A stretch of 64,000 nucleotides of DNA from Gammaproteobacteria bacterium (GTDB lineage: Bacteria > Pseudomonadota > Gammaproteobacteria > Xanthomonadales > Marinicellaceae). Below, one piece after another: positions 36,461 through 45,820 of this stretch. The notes under the pieces were generated by a model. The model worked only from the letters and a program-made list of their open reading frames with translations, searched no databases and was not told where the DNA came from. Where the stretch lies: the NCBI GenBank assembly GCA_041395445.1, contig JAWLAO010000001.1, positions 124,001 to 188,000 on the forward strand, read 5' to 3'. Each line of letters opens with the position of its first letter. Position 1 is the stretch's first letter. The translations under genes were made by a program, and so were the position numbers.

Positions 36461-38596
36461 ATGAATACAGAAATCATGCAGGCGTATGCCAGTTGCCCCA
36501 AATATATTGAGTTGTTACTTAAAGATGAGCTACTCAATTTAGGTGCGAGTTCCGCCTCAGAAAAATTGGCCGGAGTGAATTTTGAGGCAACATCCGAAAC
36601 TTTAATGAGAGTTTTATTGTGGTCACGATTAGCAAATCGAATTTATGTTTTGCTAAACACCATCAAAATTTCCAACTCCGATGATTTGTATAACGCCATT
36701 TCACATATCAAATGGAATGAACAACTCAACAAAGTTCCGCAAACTCTTTCTGTGAGTTTTAAAGGGACAAATAAAGAGCTCCGAAACACACAGTATTCCT
36801 CACAAGTTGTCAAAGATGCAATCTGCGACCAATTAAGAGATATCACCGGAACACGTCCTAATTTTGTTAAATCACAGGCTGATTTATCAGTTTCTGTCGT
36901 TCTCAAGCACAATCAGGCGTTGATTTATCTGGATATTAGTGGCAGAAGTTTGCATTTGCGAGGTTATCGAAAAAATTTAACTGCTGCACCACTCAAGGAA
37001 AATTTGGCATCCGCAATTCTCACAAGGGCTGATTGGCAAAACCTTTCGCAAAAGAATTACAATCTGATTGATCCAATGTGTGGTTCAGGTACTTTGCTCA
37101 CTGAAGGTTATTTAATGGCTTGCGATATTGCACCCGGTCTTACGCATCCAAAATACAGCGTTTTCAGTTGGATACACTTCGACCAAAACCTTTGGGATTC
37201 ATTGATTGAAGAAGCAAAAACCCGGATGCTCATAGGAATGGAAAACTACAAAGGGCAAATCATTGGAGCCGACCATCATAAAGACTCCGTTGAAATTGCC
37301 AATGAACACGCCTATCAACTCAATGCCGAAAGTAAAATCGACTGTCAGCTTAAAACTCTGGATAGTTTTAATATTCCACCCAAAAATAATCTCATTGTCT
37401 GTAACCCTCCTTATGGAGTTCGCCTGAAAAAGAATGTCGATAGCAGTTGGAAAAATTTGGCCCAATGGCTTGCTGATAAAGCATCGGAAGCAAAAGCAGC
37501 AATTATTACGCATAACAAAAATCAGGGGTTCATTTTAGGTTTCCGAGCAGAAAAATCATGGAAGTTTAAAAATGGCGAATTGGATATCAATTTAATTGCA
37601 TTTAATATCAACCAAGATAAAAAGCTCAATGTACCTGATGGCCAAAATTTCGCTTTGCCTGAAACAGCTCAGATGGTTGCCAATCGAATTAAAAAGAACC
37701 AATCTAAACTATCAAAATGGATAAAGAAAGAAAATATCAACGCTTATCGTGTTTATGATGCAGACATTCCTGAATATGCTGTTGCGGTTGATGTTTACAA
37801 TAATCACATAAACATTCAGGAATACAAAGCTCCGGCAAGTGTGCCTGAATCCAAAGCCAGAAAACGTCTGGATGAAGCCATCATGGCGGCACAATCAGTA
37901 TTAAAAATTAAGAACGAGAACACCCATGTCAAATCACGTTTTCGTCAGGTTGAAAACCAACAATATGAAAAGAAAAACTCAAACACTCATAACTTCAAAA
38001 TTGTAGAAAGTGGTCGAAAATATCTAGTCAACCTAGAACAATATCTCGATACCGGAATTTTTATCGATCACCGTTGGGTGAGAGATTATATTCATGCCAA
38101 TTGTAAAGATAAAACACTTTTAAATTTGTTTAGTTATACAGGTAGTGTGACTGTTGCAGCAGCTTTGGGTGGCGCAGAAAAATCAGTGAGTGTGGACACG
38201 TCGAATGCTTATTTGCAATGGACAAAAGAAAATTTCAAAATCAATCACATTGATTTATTAAAGCACAAGCTAGTAAAAAGTGATGTTTTGGAATACATAT
38301 TTTCGTGCAAAGAAACATTTGATATTATTTTTGTCGACCCACCGACCTACTCCAATTCGCATTCCAGAAAAGAAGACTGGGATGTTCAAAGAGATCATGT
38401 CAAACTGCTCCTCGCATGTAAAAAACTTCTGAATGCGGGTGGTGAAATCATATTCTCCAACAACTACCGTAAGTTTAAGTTGGATGAAAGTCTCAATGAA
38501 CAATTCGTTATCAGTGACTGGACTAAGAGAAGCACGTCTCCGGATTTTGAAAAAAGTAAAATTAAACGAGTTTGCTATCAACTAAAATCATTATGA
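36461..38596 (+). CDS. rlmL: 23S rRNA G2445/G2069 methyltransferase RlmKL
   Basis: Two-headed methyltransferase: the N-terminal part methylates N2 of G2445 and the C-terminal part N7 of G2069 in 23S rRNA. A THUMP domain (about 45-155) is followed by the first methyltransferase with MCGSGTLLTEG near 206 and CNPPYG near 315; the second has FSYTGSVTVAAALGG near 555 and VDPPTYSNS near 628. Total length 711 is typical of the fused form. The last four bases (ATGA) overlap the following DUF2288 gene. Confidence 0.96.
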   Translation: MNTEIMQAYASCPKYIELLLKDELLNLGASSASEKLAGVNFEATSETLMRVLLWSRLANRIYVLLNTIKISNSDDLYNAISHIKWNEQLNKVPQTLSVSFKGTNKELRNTQYSSQVVKDAICDQLRDITGTRPNFVKSQADLSVSVVLKHNQALIYLDISGRSLHLRGYRKNLTAAPLKENLASAILTRADWQNLSQKNYNLIDPMCGSGTLLTEGYLMACDIAPGLTHPKYSVFSWIHFDQNLWDSLIEEAKTRMLIGMENYKGQIIGADHHKDSVEIANEHAYQLNAESKIDCQLKTLDSFNIPPKNNLIVCNPPYGVRLKKNVDSSWKNLAQWLADKASEAKAAIITHNKNQGFILGFRAEKSWKFKNGELDINLIAFNINQDKKLNVPDGQNFALPETAQMVANRIKKNQSKLSKWIKKENINAYRVYDADIPEYAVAVDVYNNHINIQEYKAPASVPESKARKRLDEAIMAAQSVLKIKNENTHVKSRFRQVENQQYEKKNSNTHNFKIVESGRKYLVNLEQYLDTGIFIDHRWVRDYIHANCKDKTLLNLFSYTGSVTVAAALGGAEKSVSVDTSNAYLQWTKENFKINHIDLLKHKLVKSDVLEYIFSCKETFDIIFVDPPTYSNSHSRKEDWDVQRDHVKLLLACKKLLNAGGEIIFSNNYRKFKLDESLNEQFVISDWTKRSTSPDFEKSKIKRVCYQLKSL

Positions 38597-38892
38597 ACCA
38601 AATAACACAAAAAACCAAAGAAGAGCTGGCTCAGGAATGTGCACCTATTTACTACAAAGAAATCGAACGTTTTTTTGCCAAAGGTGTATTAATACTTGTA
38701 GGCAAAGACTTGGATATTCTTGATATTGCACTCGTTGTTCAAAATGATGATAGTGAGCAATTAAAACAATGGTTGGAATCCGGAAAAGTATTACCCGTTA
38801 ACGATGAATACGCTGTTAAATGGAGTCAGAGTGAAACACAATTGCTGGCAGTCACAGTTGTTCCTTGGTTATTGGTCCAGGAGATTATCTGA
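38593..38892 (+). CDS. DUF2288 protein
   Basis: Small acidic cytoplasmic protein of 99 residues in the DUF2288 family, function unknown. ATG at 38593 is chosen because it overlaps the rlmL stop as ATGA. Family-like features are ERFFAKGVLILVGKDLDILDIALVVQNDD and the C-terminal VVPWLLVQE. It is translationally coupled to rlmL. Confidence 0.75.
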   Translation: MNQITQKTKEELAQECAPIYYKEIERFFAKGVLILVGKDLDILDIALVVQNDDSEQLKQWLESGKVLPVNDEYAVKWSQSETQLLAVTVVPWLLVQEII

Positions 38893-38974
38893 AAAATTTG
38901 ATGCAAATCAATGTAATCAAAATCAAAAAAAAGTATCATAGGGTTTTATTAACAATTAAACACAAGGGGTAAAA

Positions 38975-39280
38975 ATGTACGGAGAAAAACACGATCTTCA
39001 TCATGAATTTCCAGAATTTGAAGCAGAAATCAGACACTTAAAAATGAATAATGGACATTTCGCCAGATTCTTTACTGAATATGACGAAGTTGATGATGAA
39101 TTGATGCGCATTCAACAAGGAATTGAAACACCATCAGATGACTATATCGAGGAACTAAAGAAAAAGCGTTTGTTTTTAAAAGATGAAATGTATTTTATGC
39201 TTCTGAAGTACAAAAGAAAGCAAAAGAAAAAAGAAATTAAAAAGGAACGCAAGAGATTAAAGCAGAAGTCTAAAGATTAA
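38975..39280 (+). CDS. YdcH/DUF465 family protein with basic tail
   Basis: Small protein of 101 residues. Residues about 1-75 match the DUF465 (YdcH) pattern: LHHEFPEFEAEIRHLKMNNGHFARFFTEYDEVD, then KKRLFLKDEMYFML, a helical hairpin. Beyond this it carries an extra Lys/Arg-rich tail of about 25 residues, longer than usual for the family (~70-80), which suggests nucleic-acid or membrane contact. Followed by a strong terminator. Confidence 0.8.
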   Translation: MYGEKHDLHHEFPEFEAEIRHLKMNNGHFARFFTEYDEVDDELMRIQQGIETPSDDYIEELKKKRLFLKDEMYFMLLKYKRKQKKKEIKKERKRLKQKSKD

Positions 39281-39294
39281 GACGAAGAAAACCG

Positions 39295-39330
39295 AAGGGC
39301 TTGAAAAATACATTCAAGCCCTTATTTTTT
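39295..39330 (+). terminator. Rho-independent terminator
   Basis: AAGGGCTTGAA (39295-39305) pairs perfectly with TTCAAGCCCTT (39313-39323), followed by ATTTTTT. It closes the rlmL-DUF2288-DUF465 region. Confidence 0.92.
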
Positions 39331-39358
39331 GCAATATCAGAAATTAAAAGGAACTGAC

Positions 39359-39856
39359 ATGACAGATCAATTGTTTTACTTGTTTTCAGCATTATTATTA
39401 GGACTCGTAATCGGTGCCATGATTATGTATTTCACCTCCGGTTCAAATAAGGATTCAGCAAAAACCATTGAAGAACTGGAATCAAAAATTAGGAATTATC
39501 AAAATGATGTTGCAGAACATTTTGAAAAAACCGCTGATCTTGTCGACGAACTCACACAAAGCTACAAAAACGTCTTCGATCATCTCGGCAAAAGTGCCAG
39601 AGAATTAATGACCGATGATCAAATCAAACTCATTGAAAAACGAAAAAGCAATAAAGTCACACTCGAGTTTCTTCGAACTGAAGAAGAACTCAACATTGAA
39701 GATGACAACGAAGAGCTGGAAGAACTTTTAGAAAAAGTATCTGAAGAACACAAAGAGGAGTCTTTAAATTCAGAGGTCGCTCAAGAAGATACTATTCAAA
39801 GACACCAGAAGAAGAAAAACAAGCTGATACACAAAGAAAAAGACAAAACCGCCTGA
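39359..39856 (+). CDS. DUF1043/YhcB (ZapG)-like protein
   Basis: Membrane-anchored protein of 165 residues with one N-terminal helix (about 5-27) and a cytoplasmic coiled coil. LDELTQSYKNVFDHLGKSARELM-type sequence at about 60-80 is the DUF1043 hallmark. E. coli YhcB/ZapG links division and envelope growth. The start at 39359 is preferred over an upstream ATG because AAAAGGAA lies just before it. The acidic and basic C-terminal tail is longer than needed for the family. The island boundary begins about 50 bases downstream. Confidence 0.82.
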   Translation: MTDQLFYLFSALLLGLVIGAMIMYFTSGSNKDSAKTIEELESKIRNYQNDVAEHFEKTADLVDELTQSYKNVFDHLGKSARELMTDDQIKLIEKRKSNKVTLEFLRTEEELNIEDDNEELEELLEKVSEEHKEESLNSEVAQEDTIQRHQKKKNKLIHKEKDKTA

Positions 39857-39904
39857 CGATTCTTACGATGAAAACGGCTATGTTTGATAAAGCACATTAA
39901 TTTC

Positions 39905-39964
39905 AGGCATAAAAAAGGGCTTCTGAAAGCCCTGATATGATTAAATGGTACGAGGGCGAGAATC
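39905..39964. repeat. attL: tRNA-Leu 3' end remnant and terminator copy
   Basis: Imperfect copy of 47492-47554: AGGCAT, a GGGCTT/AAGCCC hairpin (39917-39932), then TTAAATGGTA and CGAGGGCGAGAATC, which are the complement of the tRNA-Leu 3' end. It lacks one C of the acceptor and differs in the spacer. This is the left end of the island and the displaced end of the tRNA gene. Confidence 0.85.
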
Positions 39965-40020
39965 ACATAATTTTATATATTATTGATAATGAAAGCACTA
40001 TTTATTTTTTACTATCGTGT

Positions 40021-40376
40021 TTATATAACAAATGTACCAACAAAAATACAAAGTGACCTGTGAAATAAATTACACCGCTTTTTTATGTTTAGGATAAAAT
40101 CAATTTCCAAGCCGATATAATCCAGAAGTTTGATAAGTGTATCAAATCTGGGGTTTCCCCTTTTTACTTAGGGGTTCTGTATATACTTTTTCCCTAGCCA
40201 AACCGGTATCTTGCTTGTGATAACTTTAGCTCATACCACCATAGAATCGATAATTTCACGCATGGCAAGCAAAATCAATTTATCATCATTACTTTCCAAG
40301 CCACTTTCAAATATTCGGCTCTATCTTGTTCTGATTGTAAATAATCACTTGTTTTATACTCAACTGTTTTACCCAT
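40021..40376 (-). pseudogene. HigA-type addiction-module antidote, broken
   Basis: From an ATG at 40376 the frames read MGKTVEYKTSDYLQSEQDRAEYLK, then (frameshift) SGLESNDDKLILLAMREIIDSM, then (in-frame stop) DTGLAREKVY, then (frameshift) LSKKG-NPRFDTLIKLLDYIG and LEIDFI, with a stop at 40021. This is the order of the TIGR02684/HigA-like antidote proteins, whose helix-turn-helix is LxREKxYxxLSxKGNPRFxT. At least three disabling changes are seen. A RelE/HigB-type toxin gene is not seen beside it. Confidence 0.72.
40032..40042. repeat. Distal copy of the arm-type motif
   Basis: ATGTACCAACA, the exact complement of TGTTGGTACAT found at 47328-47351. It lies about 70 bases inside attL. Confidence 0.5.
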
Positions 40377-40508
40377 TTACATTAAGACATTTGGTAATTT
40401 CAATCACATTGAGAGTGTAACTTATATATTACAACATTACAATCTATGACTGTTATTGAATATAAAAATTCAATTCTGAAATGTTCATTTTGTGGATATA
40501 AAAAATCT

Positions 40509-41223
40509 TTAGGCAAACGAATCCCAGCGTGAGCATGTATCAGGTTCTGGCCTCCCCCTATTAAATATTTCTAATCGTGACCTATTAAAATTGGTTCTTC
40601 TCTGGGTGTAAGGTCTCTGGCTGTTTTTTATTGGAGTGGCTTTTAAATCAACCCTGAGATTATTTGTTAATAAGTCGCTGAAAATTTCGCTATCTGTAAT
40701 TTTGGGACTTAACCACATGTTGATTAAATCAGTATCATCATGGTTAAAAATTAAGGAATTGATTTTTTAATGTATGTTTTTGAGTTTAGGATTTCCCGGA
40801 CATGTGATAATTGAGGCTGTAGTAATAATTTCATCATTGATTTGATAATGTTTGCAAATACCCAAAGCCAAAGCGTTATCAGAGTTTTCTAAAAAATGAT
40901 ACTTTTTATTCTGACCTTCAATGAAACCATTGGCAGGAATAATACAACGAGACTTTTGAAATAGTCCTTTAGTCAATCGGCTGGAATAAAGTTTATCATA
41001 TCGGCTATTGAAAGTTGCATATTTATAGTGGGCTTTCCGCTTTTTTCGAGCATCAACCACCATTTAGCATCAATCAGATTTCTGCCTCTTTCCTCATGTT
41101 CGTAGACAATTTGGATATTTGAAGCCGGTACCCTTATCCCCCTGCTTTCAATATCCTCTACACTAATTTTAAAGTCAGATTTTCAACTTTAAAATCACTG
41201 ATTGCTACCAAATGCCCACACAT
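40509..41223 (-). pseudogene. SRAP (YedK/HMCES-like) protein, broken
   Basis: SRAP proteins form DNA-protein crosslinks at abasic sites through Cys2. From ATG at 41223 the start MCGHLVAISDF has the Cys2, then a stop; another frame gives ISVEDIESRGIRVPASNIQIVYEHEERG and LIDAKWWL; the next gives the KSRCIIPANGFIEG segment and ASIITCPGNP; the last gives WLSPKITDSE to 40509. At least three frame changes separate the parts. All landmarks occur in family order, so this is a former full-length gene. Confidence 0.8.
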
Positions 41224-41334
41224 ATAAATATTGTAAAATAAATATTTTGAAAACTGAAACAACAACCCATTAAGAAAATAAATTTGAGGTTTCGAGGCTT
41301 TGCAATCCCCCGTAAGTGGAAAAGGCTGGAAAAC

Positions 41335-41600
41335 ACCTTTTTTATAGTGTAAGAAAATGTCTGTATAAATCCCTTTTTTATAGTGTTAAAATTCTTTTTA
41401 TCGAGTCGATAAATTGCTTTTTATAAAACCGCAAAAATTCCTTTTTATGGCTACGGAAAATTACTTTTCTTAACGTGTCTAAAAACTCTTTTTATAGTCG
41501 GAAGTAATTGTTTTTTATATGACCGACAAAAAGCCTTTTTTATAGTGTTACTATTATTTTTTATAGTGCCGATAAAACCCTTTTTTATAGTGCCAAAAAA
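41335..41600. repeat. Iteron-like array of ~23-bp degenerate repeats
   Basis: About eleven copies of a T-tract followed by TATAGTG or a variant. The TATAG-equivalent positions are about 41343, 41379, 41399, 41422, 41446, 41471, 41493, 41516, 41541, 41562 and 41586: spacings of 20-25 bases (mostly 22-24), with one of 36. The best copies share CCTTTTTTATAGTG; the last three are nearly identical. The 582-base gap holding this array (41224-41804) has no gene. Confidence 0.75.
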
Positions 41601-41804
41601 TTCGGGTGCAGGGGGGTTCAAAAGTCTTTTAAGTGATACATGGAAAACGAGCGACCAGATAAATTTTACATTCCCAGAATTTCATATTGGAAAATAAGTT
41701 TTGGAAAAGTCATATATACTTTTACTTGTTTATGAAAAATATCATAATAGTATCTCTAAAGTATGTTATATTAAAATCATACTAATAATTCTATTGTAAA
41801 CAGC

Positions 41805-42115
41805 ATGAAGAAAAGACTACTACTGCTATTAATTGTTATTTTAAACCCAGTCAATCTGAAAACAATATACCATCCTCTGGGATTTTGCACATTCAAAATA
41901 GTCCAGATAAATCATCAGTAACATACAGATGTGACTTGATTGATAATACAACCATCAAATTATTGCATTTTAATCAAGTTATGCTTTCCTACGCTTTAAA
42001 ACTTGATGAATTTAATAAAGCGATGAAAGAGTTAAAAGATGAATTTAGTAAAGACTCTGATGATTCGATTAATGAACTATATAATCAAATGTGTAACAAC
42101 TATATGAAAATGTAA
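41805..42115 (+). pseudogene. Small exported protein, frameshifted
   Basis: Starts MKKRLLLLLIVILNP (signal-peptide-like, ATG 41805). A frameshift near 41850 then moves the frame to SQSENNIPSSGILHIQNSPDKSSVTYRCDLIDN and on to a stop at 42115. The family is not recognised. It is the first of three broken small secreted genes on the plus strand of the island. Confidence 0.55.
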
Positions 42116-42277
42116 AACACAAAAATAGTGATATTGGAAAGAAAATATGAAGTTGGCGATTGAAAATTGTAATAAAAAGCTATATCAAACAACAATAAAG
42201 TGTCATTTTTGAGCTAATCTCACTAACACAATTAATAAAAACACAAACATGTGAAATTAATACAATGAACAGCTGGG

Positions 42278-42531
42278 ATGAAACATTTAAATTACAGAAC
42301 AGGAGGTATATGGTTAGCCAATGAGACTGGATATAGCGATTGTGGGGTTGTGAATATTTCCACATTTAAAAGACATTGAACAAGACTTCTTCTGGCAATA
42401 TCACTCTAAAAGAGTTGCTTAACAAATCCAGAGGCGAAGGTGGTATCATTCCATGTAATCTACTAGAAGAAGAAACACTTTATCGTTATATAAATCAGGA
42501 ATATGAAATGAACTGCAAATATGTAAATTAA
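42278..42531 (+). pseudogene. Unrecognised island gene remnant
   Basis: ATG 42278 opens MKHLNYRTGGIWLANETGYSDCGVVNISTFKRH, then a frameshift leads to LNKTSSGNITLKELLNKSRGEGG and IIPCNLLEEETLYRYINQEY, stop at 42531. No homology is recognised. Two cysteines remain. It lies between two other broken genes of similar size. Confidence 0.4.
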
Positions 42532-42554
42532 TTAGAATTATTGATAGTTTTGAT

Positions 42555-42891
42555 ATGAAAAAAATCATCTATATATATTAATCGCTATTTCTACTTTCGC
42601 AAAAGCAAGCAATTGGCAAATGATACCCGAATTTGATTCTTATAAACTACTTAATGTTACTAAAAATCAATCTGATGCAAAAATCGTGGTACTTCTGGCT
42701 TATCATGGGCTGATGGCAGACAAGCAATAATTATTTTTATAAGTATTTCACAAAATGGTAAAACAAATCATTATCGTTGTAATCAATATTTTCTGACATG
42801 CAACAAACTGGTAAAGAATGTTTTCTCAACTTACAAAATAAATTTCTCAGGACTTTTGAAAAACGCACCTAAACACCAGAAACACCCTTAA
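42555..42891 (+). pseudogene. Small exported protein remnant
   Basis: MKKIIYI at 42555 leads by frameshift into LIAISTFAKASNWQMIPEFDSYKLL, an apparent signal peptide with a mature start. A further frame gives WADGRQAIIIFISISQNG and KTNHYRCNQYFLTCNKLVK. The YRC motif also occurs in the product at 41805-42115, so the two may be related. Function unknown. Confidence 0.4.
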
Positions 42892-43015
42892 ATTTTGTCT
42901 AAATAAGGGTGGCTGGGCATTGGGCATTATTTCCCAAAAGTGTTTAAAAAAAATCAAACAACACATTCACTGTAATTTGTCATATACTCGAAATTAACTG
43001 GCTGTAATATGCTTT

Positions 43016-44353
43016 TCACCAAAGTATGTTTAGCACTTTCATAGTTCTTTCAAATCCCTGTCTTTCAAGTCTTTGGAAAAACTTACTTCTACCAATAGCA
43101 GGACGACCACAATCCCAACAATATTCTTTATAGTTGAAATATAAGTCACTGCCTTTGGTTAAAAGAACCACCATTAGTATCTGTTTCACTGAGAAAAGCC
43201 AGAACAGTATCAGCATCAATCTGATATTGTTTAATCGCTTTTTCTGTTGTGTCACATTCAGAAAACCGTTTGTTTGACAAGAAGTCTGTTTAAGCCACCA
43301 ATAACCCAATTCAATACACCTGATAATTCTTTGTTGATTATCTTTTGAGCCAGTCTTGAGTCTCTTTCTTCTGGTTGGATAAACTCATTGAAAGGGATAA
43401 TTAAAAACCGCCTGAAAAACCCGTCTGTCATATCGGAAGTGGTTGGCAGATTGTTTACATTGAATATCAGCTTTGTATCTGGAAATGATAACGGGGTCTT
43501 TTTATATGGAAGTCTCGCTTCCAATGGTTCACCATAGCCATAGATTTTAAAGAAGTTGGTACTTTGTATTTTATTTCCGCTTAACTTCTGTACAGTAGTT
43601 AAGCAATACATTCTCTATCATTGCCCTGTGATCGCCTTTATCATCACAAAGACTTTCCAGTGAAAACTTGGTTATATTGTGCGAACCCAGCAAGGCATTT
43701 ATTACATCAAAGAAAACACTTTTACCATTTGCACCCGATCCGTACAGTAGTAAAAACTTTTTCAAGGTTTAATGTTTACTGGTAACAAAAAGATAACCAA
43801 CAAGCTAGATAAAACCATCTAGGCGGTTATCTGGTAAACGCCTATCAAGGTATGATTGAAACAAGTCTGTTCTTGAATTTACATCAAAAGCAAAAGGAAG
43901 TTGATATCTGATATAGTCAAATTTATTGAAGTCCTTTAACTCTGGCTTTGGGATTCAAACCGCAAAGTTCCGTTTGCAGATTTATAACCGTATCAGTTGT
44001 AAGTTGTGGTTTGGGGCTGAACTGGCAAATTGTTTAGCAATGCTTCTTTTTACCTGTAATTGGTTTTGTGATAGCCCAAGGAATACCCAGACTGACCGCA
44101 AACTCAAGCAAAAAGTTTTCCATGATATTATCATCAATCACTTGCCAATAAGTACCGTTAAAAACAAGAGCTTGATTATCCCAAGCAAAACCATAATAAT
44201 CTGGTAATCTAACAAATAAAACATCAATGCAAATTACATGATACTGGGCGTTTGTTGGCTCTTTTGTATCATTTCTTGTATAGGTCGCAGTCTACCCTGC
44301 CTTTTTATTTCACTAGTGCTAGTTCTTAAAATCCGGTTCAATATCATTTTCAT
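43016..44353 (-). pseudogene. D5/P4-type primase-helicase, broken
   Basis: ATG at 44353 is preceded by AGGAGG. The frames read MKMILNRILRTSTSE, then WDNQALVFNGTYWQVIDDN (D5 N-terminal type), DFNKFDYIRYQLPFAFDVNS, FLLLYGSGANGKSVFFDVI (Walker A), KLIFNVNNLPTTSDMTDGFF with RRFLIIPF (helicase core), and a C-terminal wing with RSKFFQRLERQGF to 43016. At least five frame changes interrupt it. Intact relatives start replication of P4-like satellites and islands, which fits the iteron-like array about 1.4 kb away. Confidence 0.85.
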
Positions 44354-44688
44354 TTGAACCTCCTTTGTTTTAACAGGTTGATAGCTTGTCTGTAGTGTGA
44401 ACAAAACCCGCCTTTCAATAAGAACTTGACTGCATCAGAAAATGAATTGAATCTATGCAAAAAATCCCTTGATGAGCCTGTACCCTGCCATATCTCAAAA
44501 TAGGGTCATTCCCAACCTTTACTAAGTTATAACCAAAACCAACGGATATAATAAATATGAGTTCATTGATTGCTTGAGTATAATGATTTTTGTATAGAAT
44601 CAATTTTCAGATTGTTGTTTGTAATAATCTCTAGGTCGTGACTTCCGCCAAGAATCTCATGACCTTTTTTGTTTTTAGATTTATTCAC
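44351..44688 (-). pseudogene. Island gene between alpA and primase, broken
   Basis: GTG at 44688 overlaps the alpA-like stop. It begins NKSKNKKGHEILGGSHDLEIITNNN and ends, in another frame, FEIWQGTGSSRDFLHRFNS and FSDAVKFLLKGGF..RRFK, with a stop that overlaps the primase start as ATGA. Family not recognised. Its place fits the short accessory genes found before primase in P4-type islands. Confidence 0.45.
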
Positions 44689-44900
44689 TGTCTCTTTGCT
44701 CCATTTGCTGATTTATAAAATCCTGAATATCGGACTCCAAAAAAGCCAACGGCTCTGGCTGATATTTTTATGGGTTTCTTGAGTTTGCCTTGTTGTACCA
44801 TTCGCCAAAGTGTGGTTTCGAAACATTTAGCATTTTTGCCGTCACTTTAGGACGGTGTAAGAAGTTGTTTTTACTGTCATATTCTTTCTCTTTTGTTAAT
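44681..44900 (-). pseudogene. AlpA-family regulator, broken
   Basis: Frames read FLHRPKVTAKMLNVSKPT, then LWRMVQQGKLKKPIKISARAVGF, then FLESDIQDFINQQMEQ and a stop at 44681. Together they give the AlpA helix-turn-helix pattern (LSRxTLWRMxxxGxFPxPxKLxxRAVxW.ESEIxxWI). Two frameshifts, one in a run of T. AlpA proteins control excision in P4-type islands. The exact start is not clear. Confidence 0.75.
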
Positions 44901-45029
44901 AGGAAATCATTATGATAGCAGAAGTTTCTTTAATAAAATGTTGAAAAATTATGTGGTTTGGATGTGGTCGAGATTTACTTTTGTGGGTCATTTGTGGGTG
45001 TTTCTTTGTTTCTTAAACTCTAATACTTG

Positions 45030-45719
45030 TCTTGTATAATTGGTTTACAGTTCTATCAAGACGCAGTTTACCATCTGGAAATAGATAAATATTGTTTGTA
45101 TCAATATCATGTATAAAGCCCAGTTTATCTATTTTGTTCTTTCAAGGATAAACCTTATTAATCTCTGGAATAATTATCATTTCCACCTTTTATATTCAAT
45201 TAATTGAAACAAAAATCAATATAATCTGTTTGTCTGCAATTTTCTAAATACTTTATGAATTTTCTAGGTCTGTATCATTGATTTCTGGGATTTCGATTGG
45301 TTTCAAGTCAAAACCATGAATATCGTTCTCAATCTAATGGCTTGCTCAATAATTTCCAGACTGGTTGTAGTAATAAACTATAAGATTATCATCTTCATTA
45401 AAGTAATCCCATAAAGCTAAGCCATGTATTTAATAAATCTGCATTATTAAAGAATTTTTTTGTTTCCGTTTTTCCCGACAAATCAAAATAGCCCCATCAT
45501 GAAAGCCTTTTTTTTTTCAACTTCATCCATATAAACTATTTCTATAGATGTTGTCATAGCATTTACAAGTTCGTTAATAAATGCAGGAAAATTAGTAAGC
45601 CACAGCTCTATATAGCTATTTTGAGCTAATACACTTGAACATTTAGTTTGACTTATTGCTAAACACCAAATCTGTTTATGTTCTTCTCTAAAAATAGGTT
45701 TGGTTAGTAAAAAAACCAT
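45030..45719 (-). pseudogene. Unrecognised island gene, broken
   Basis: An open part of 78 codons starts at 45719 (MVFLLTKPIFREEHK ... IEIVYMDEVEKKKAFMMGLF). Other frames continue with SGKTETKKFFNNADLLNTWL, WDYFNEDDNLIVYYYNQSG, IPEINDTDLEN and FIHDIDTNNIYLFPDGKLR. The pieces are in order on one strand and are probably one former protein of about 220 residues. No family recognised. Confidence 0.4.
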
Positions 45720-45820
45720 CTAAGAAAATTGATTTTATTAGCCAACAAATTTGGCTGGCTCTTCAATATTCATACTTGCAGGTGCTGAGTCATTTTTTTG
45801 ATGGTAATCAAAATATTTCT

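Noticed and set aside
40211..40420. 69-codon plus-strand gene
   Set aside because: It lies antisense to the HigA-type remnant, which explains the sequence better.
41335..41600. CRISPR array
   Set aside because: The units are about 23 bases in total, degenerate, without constant repeats plus unique spacers, and no cas gene is near. Iteron geometry fits better.
43926..44207. 93-codon plus-strand gene in the island
   Set aside because: It is antisense to the primase-helicase remnant and has no ribosome-binding site or family features.
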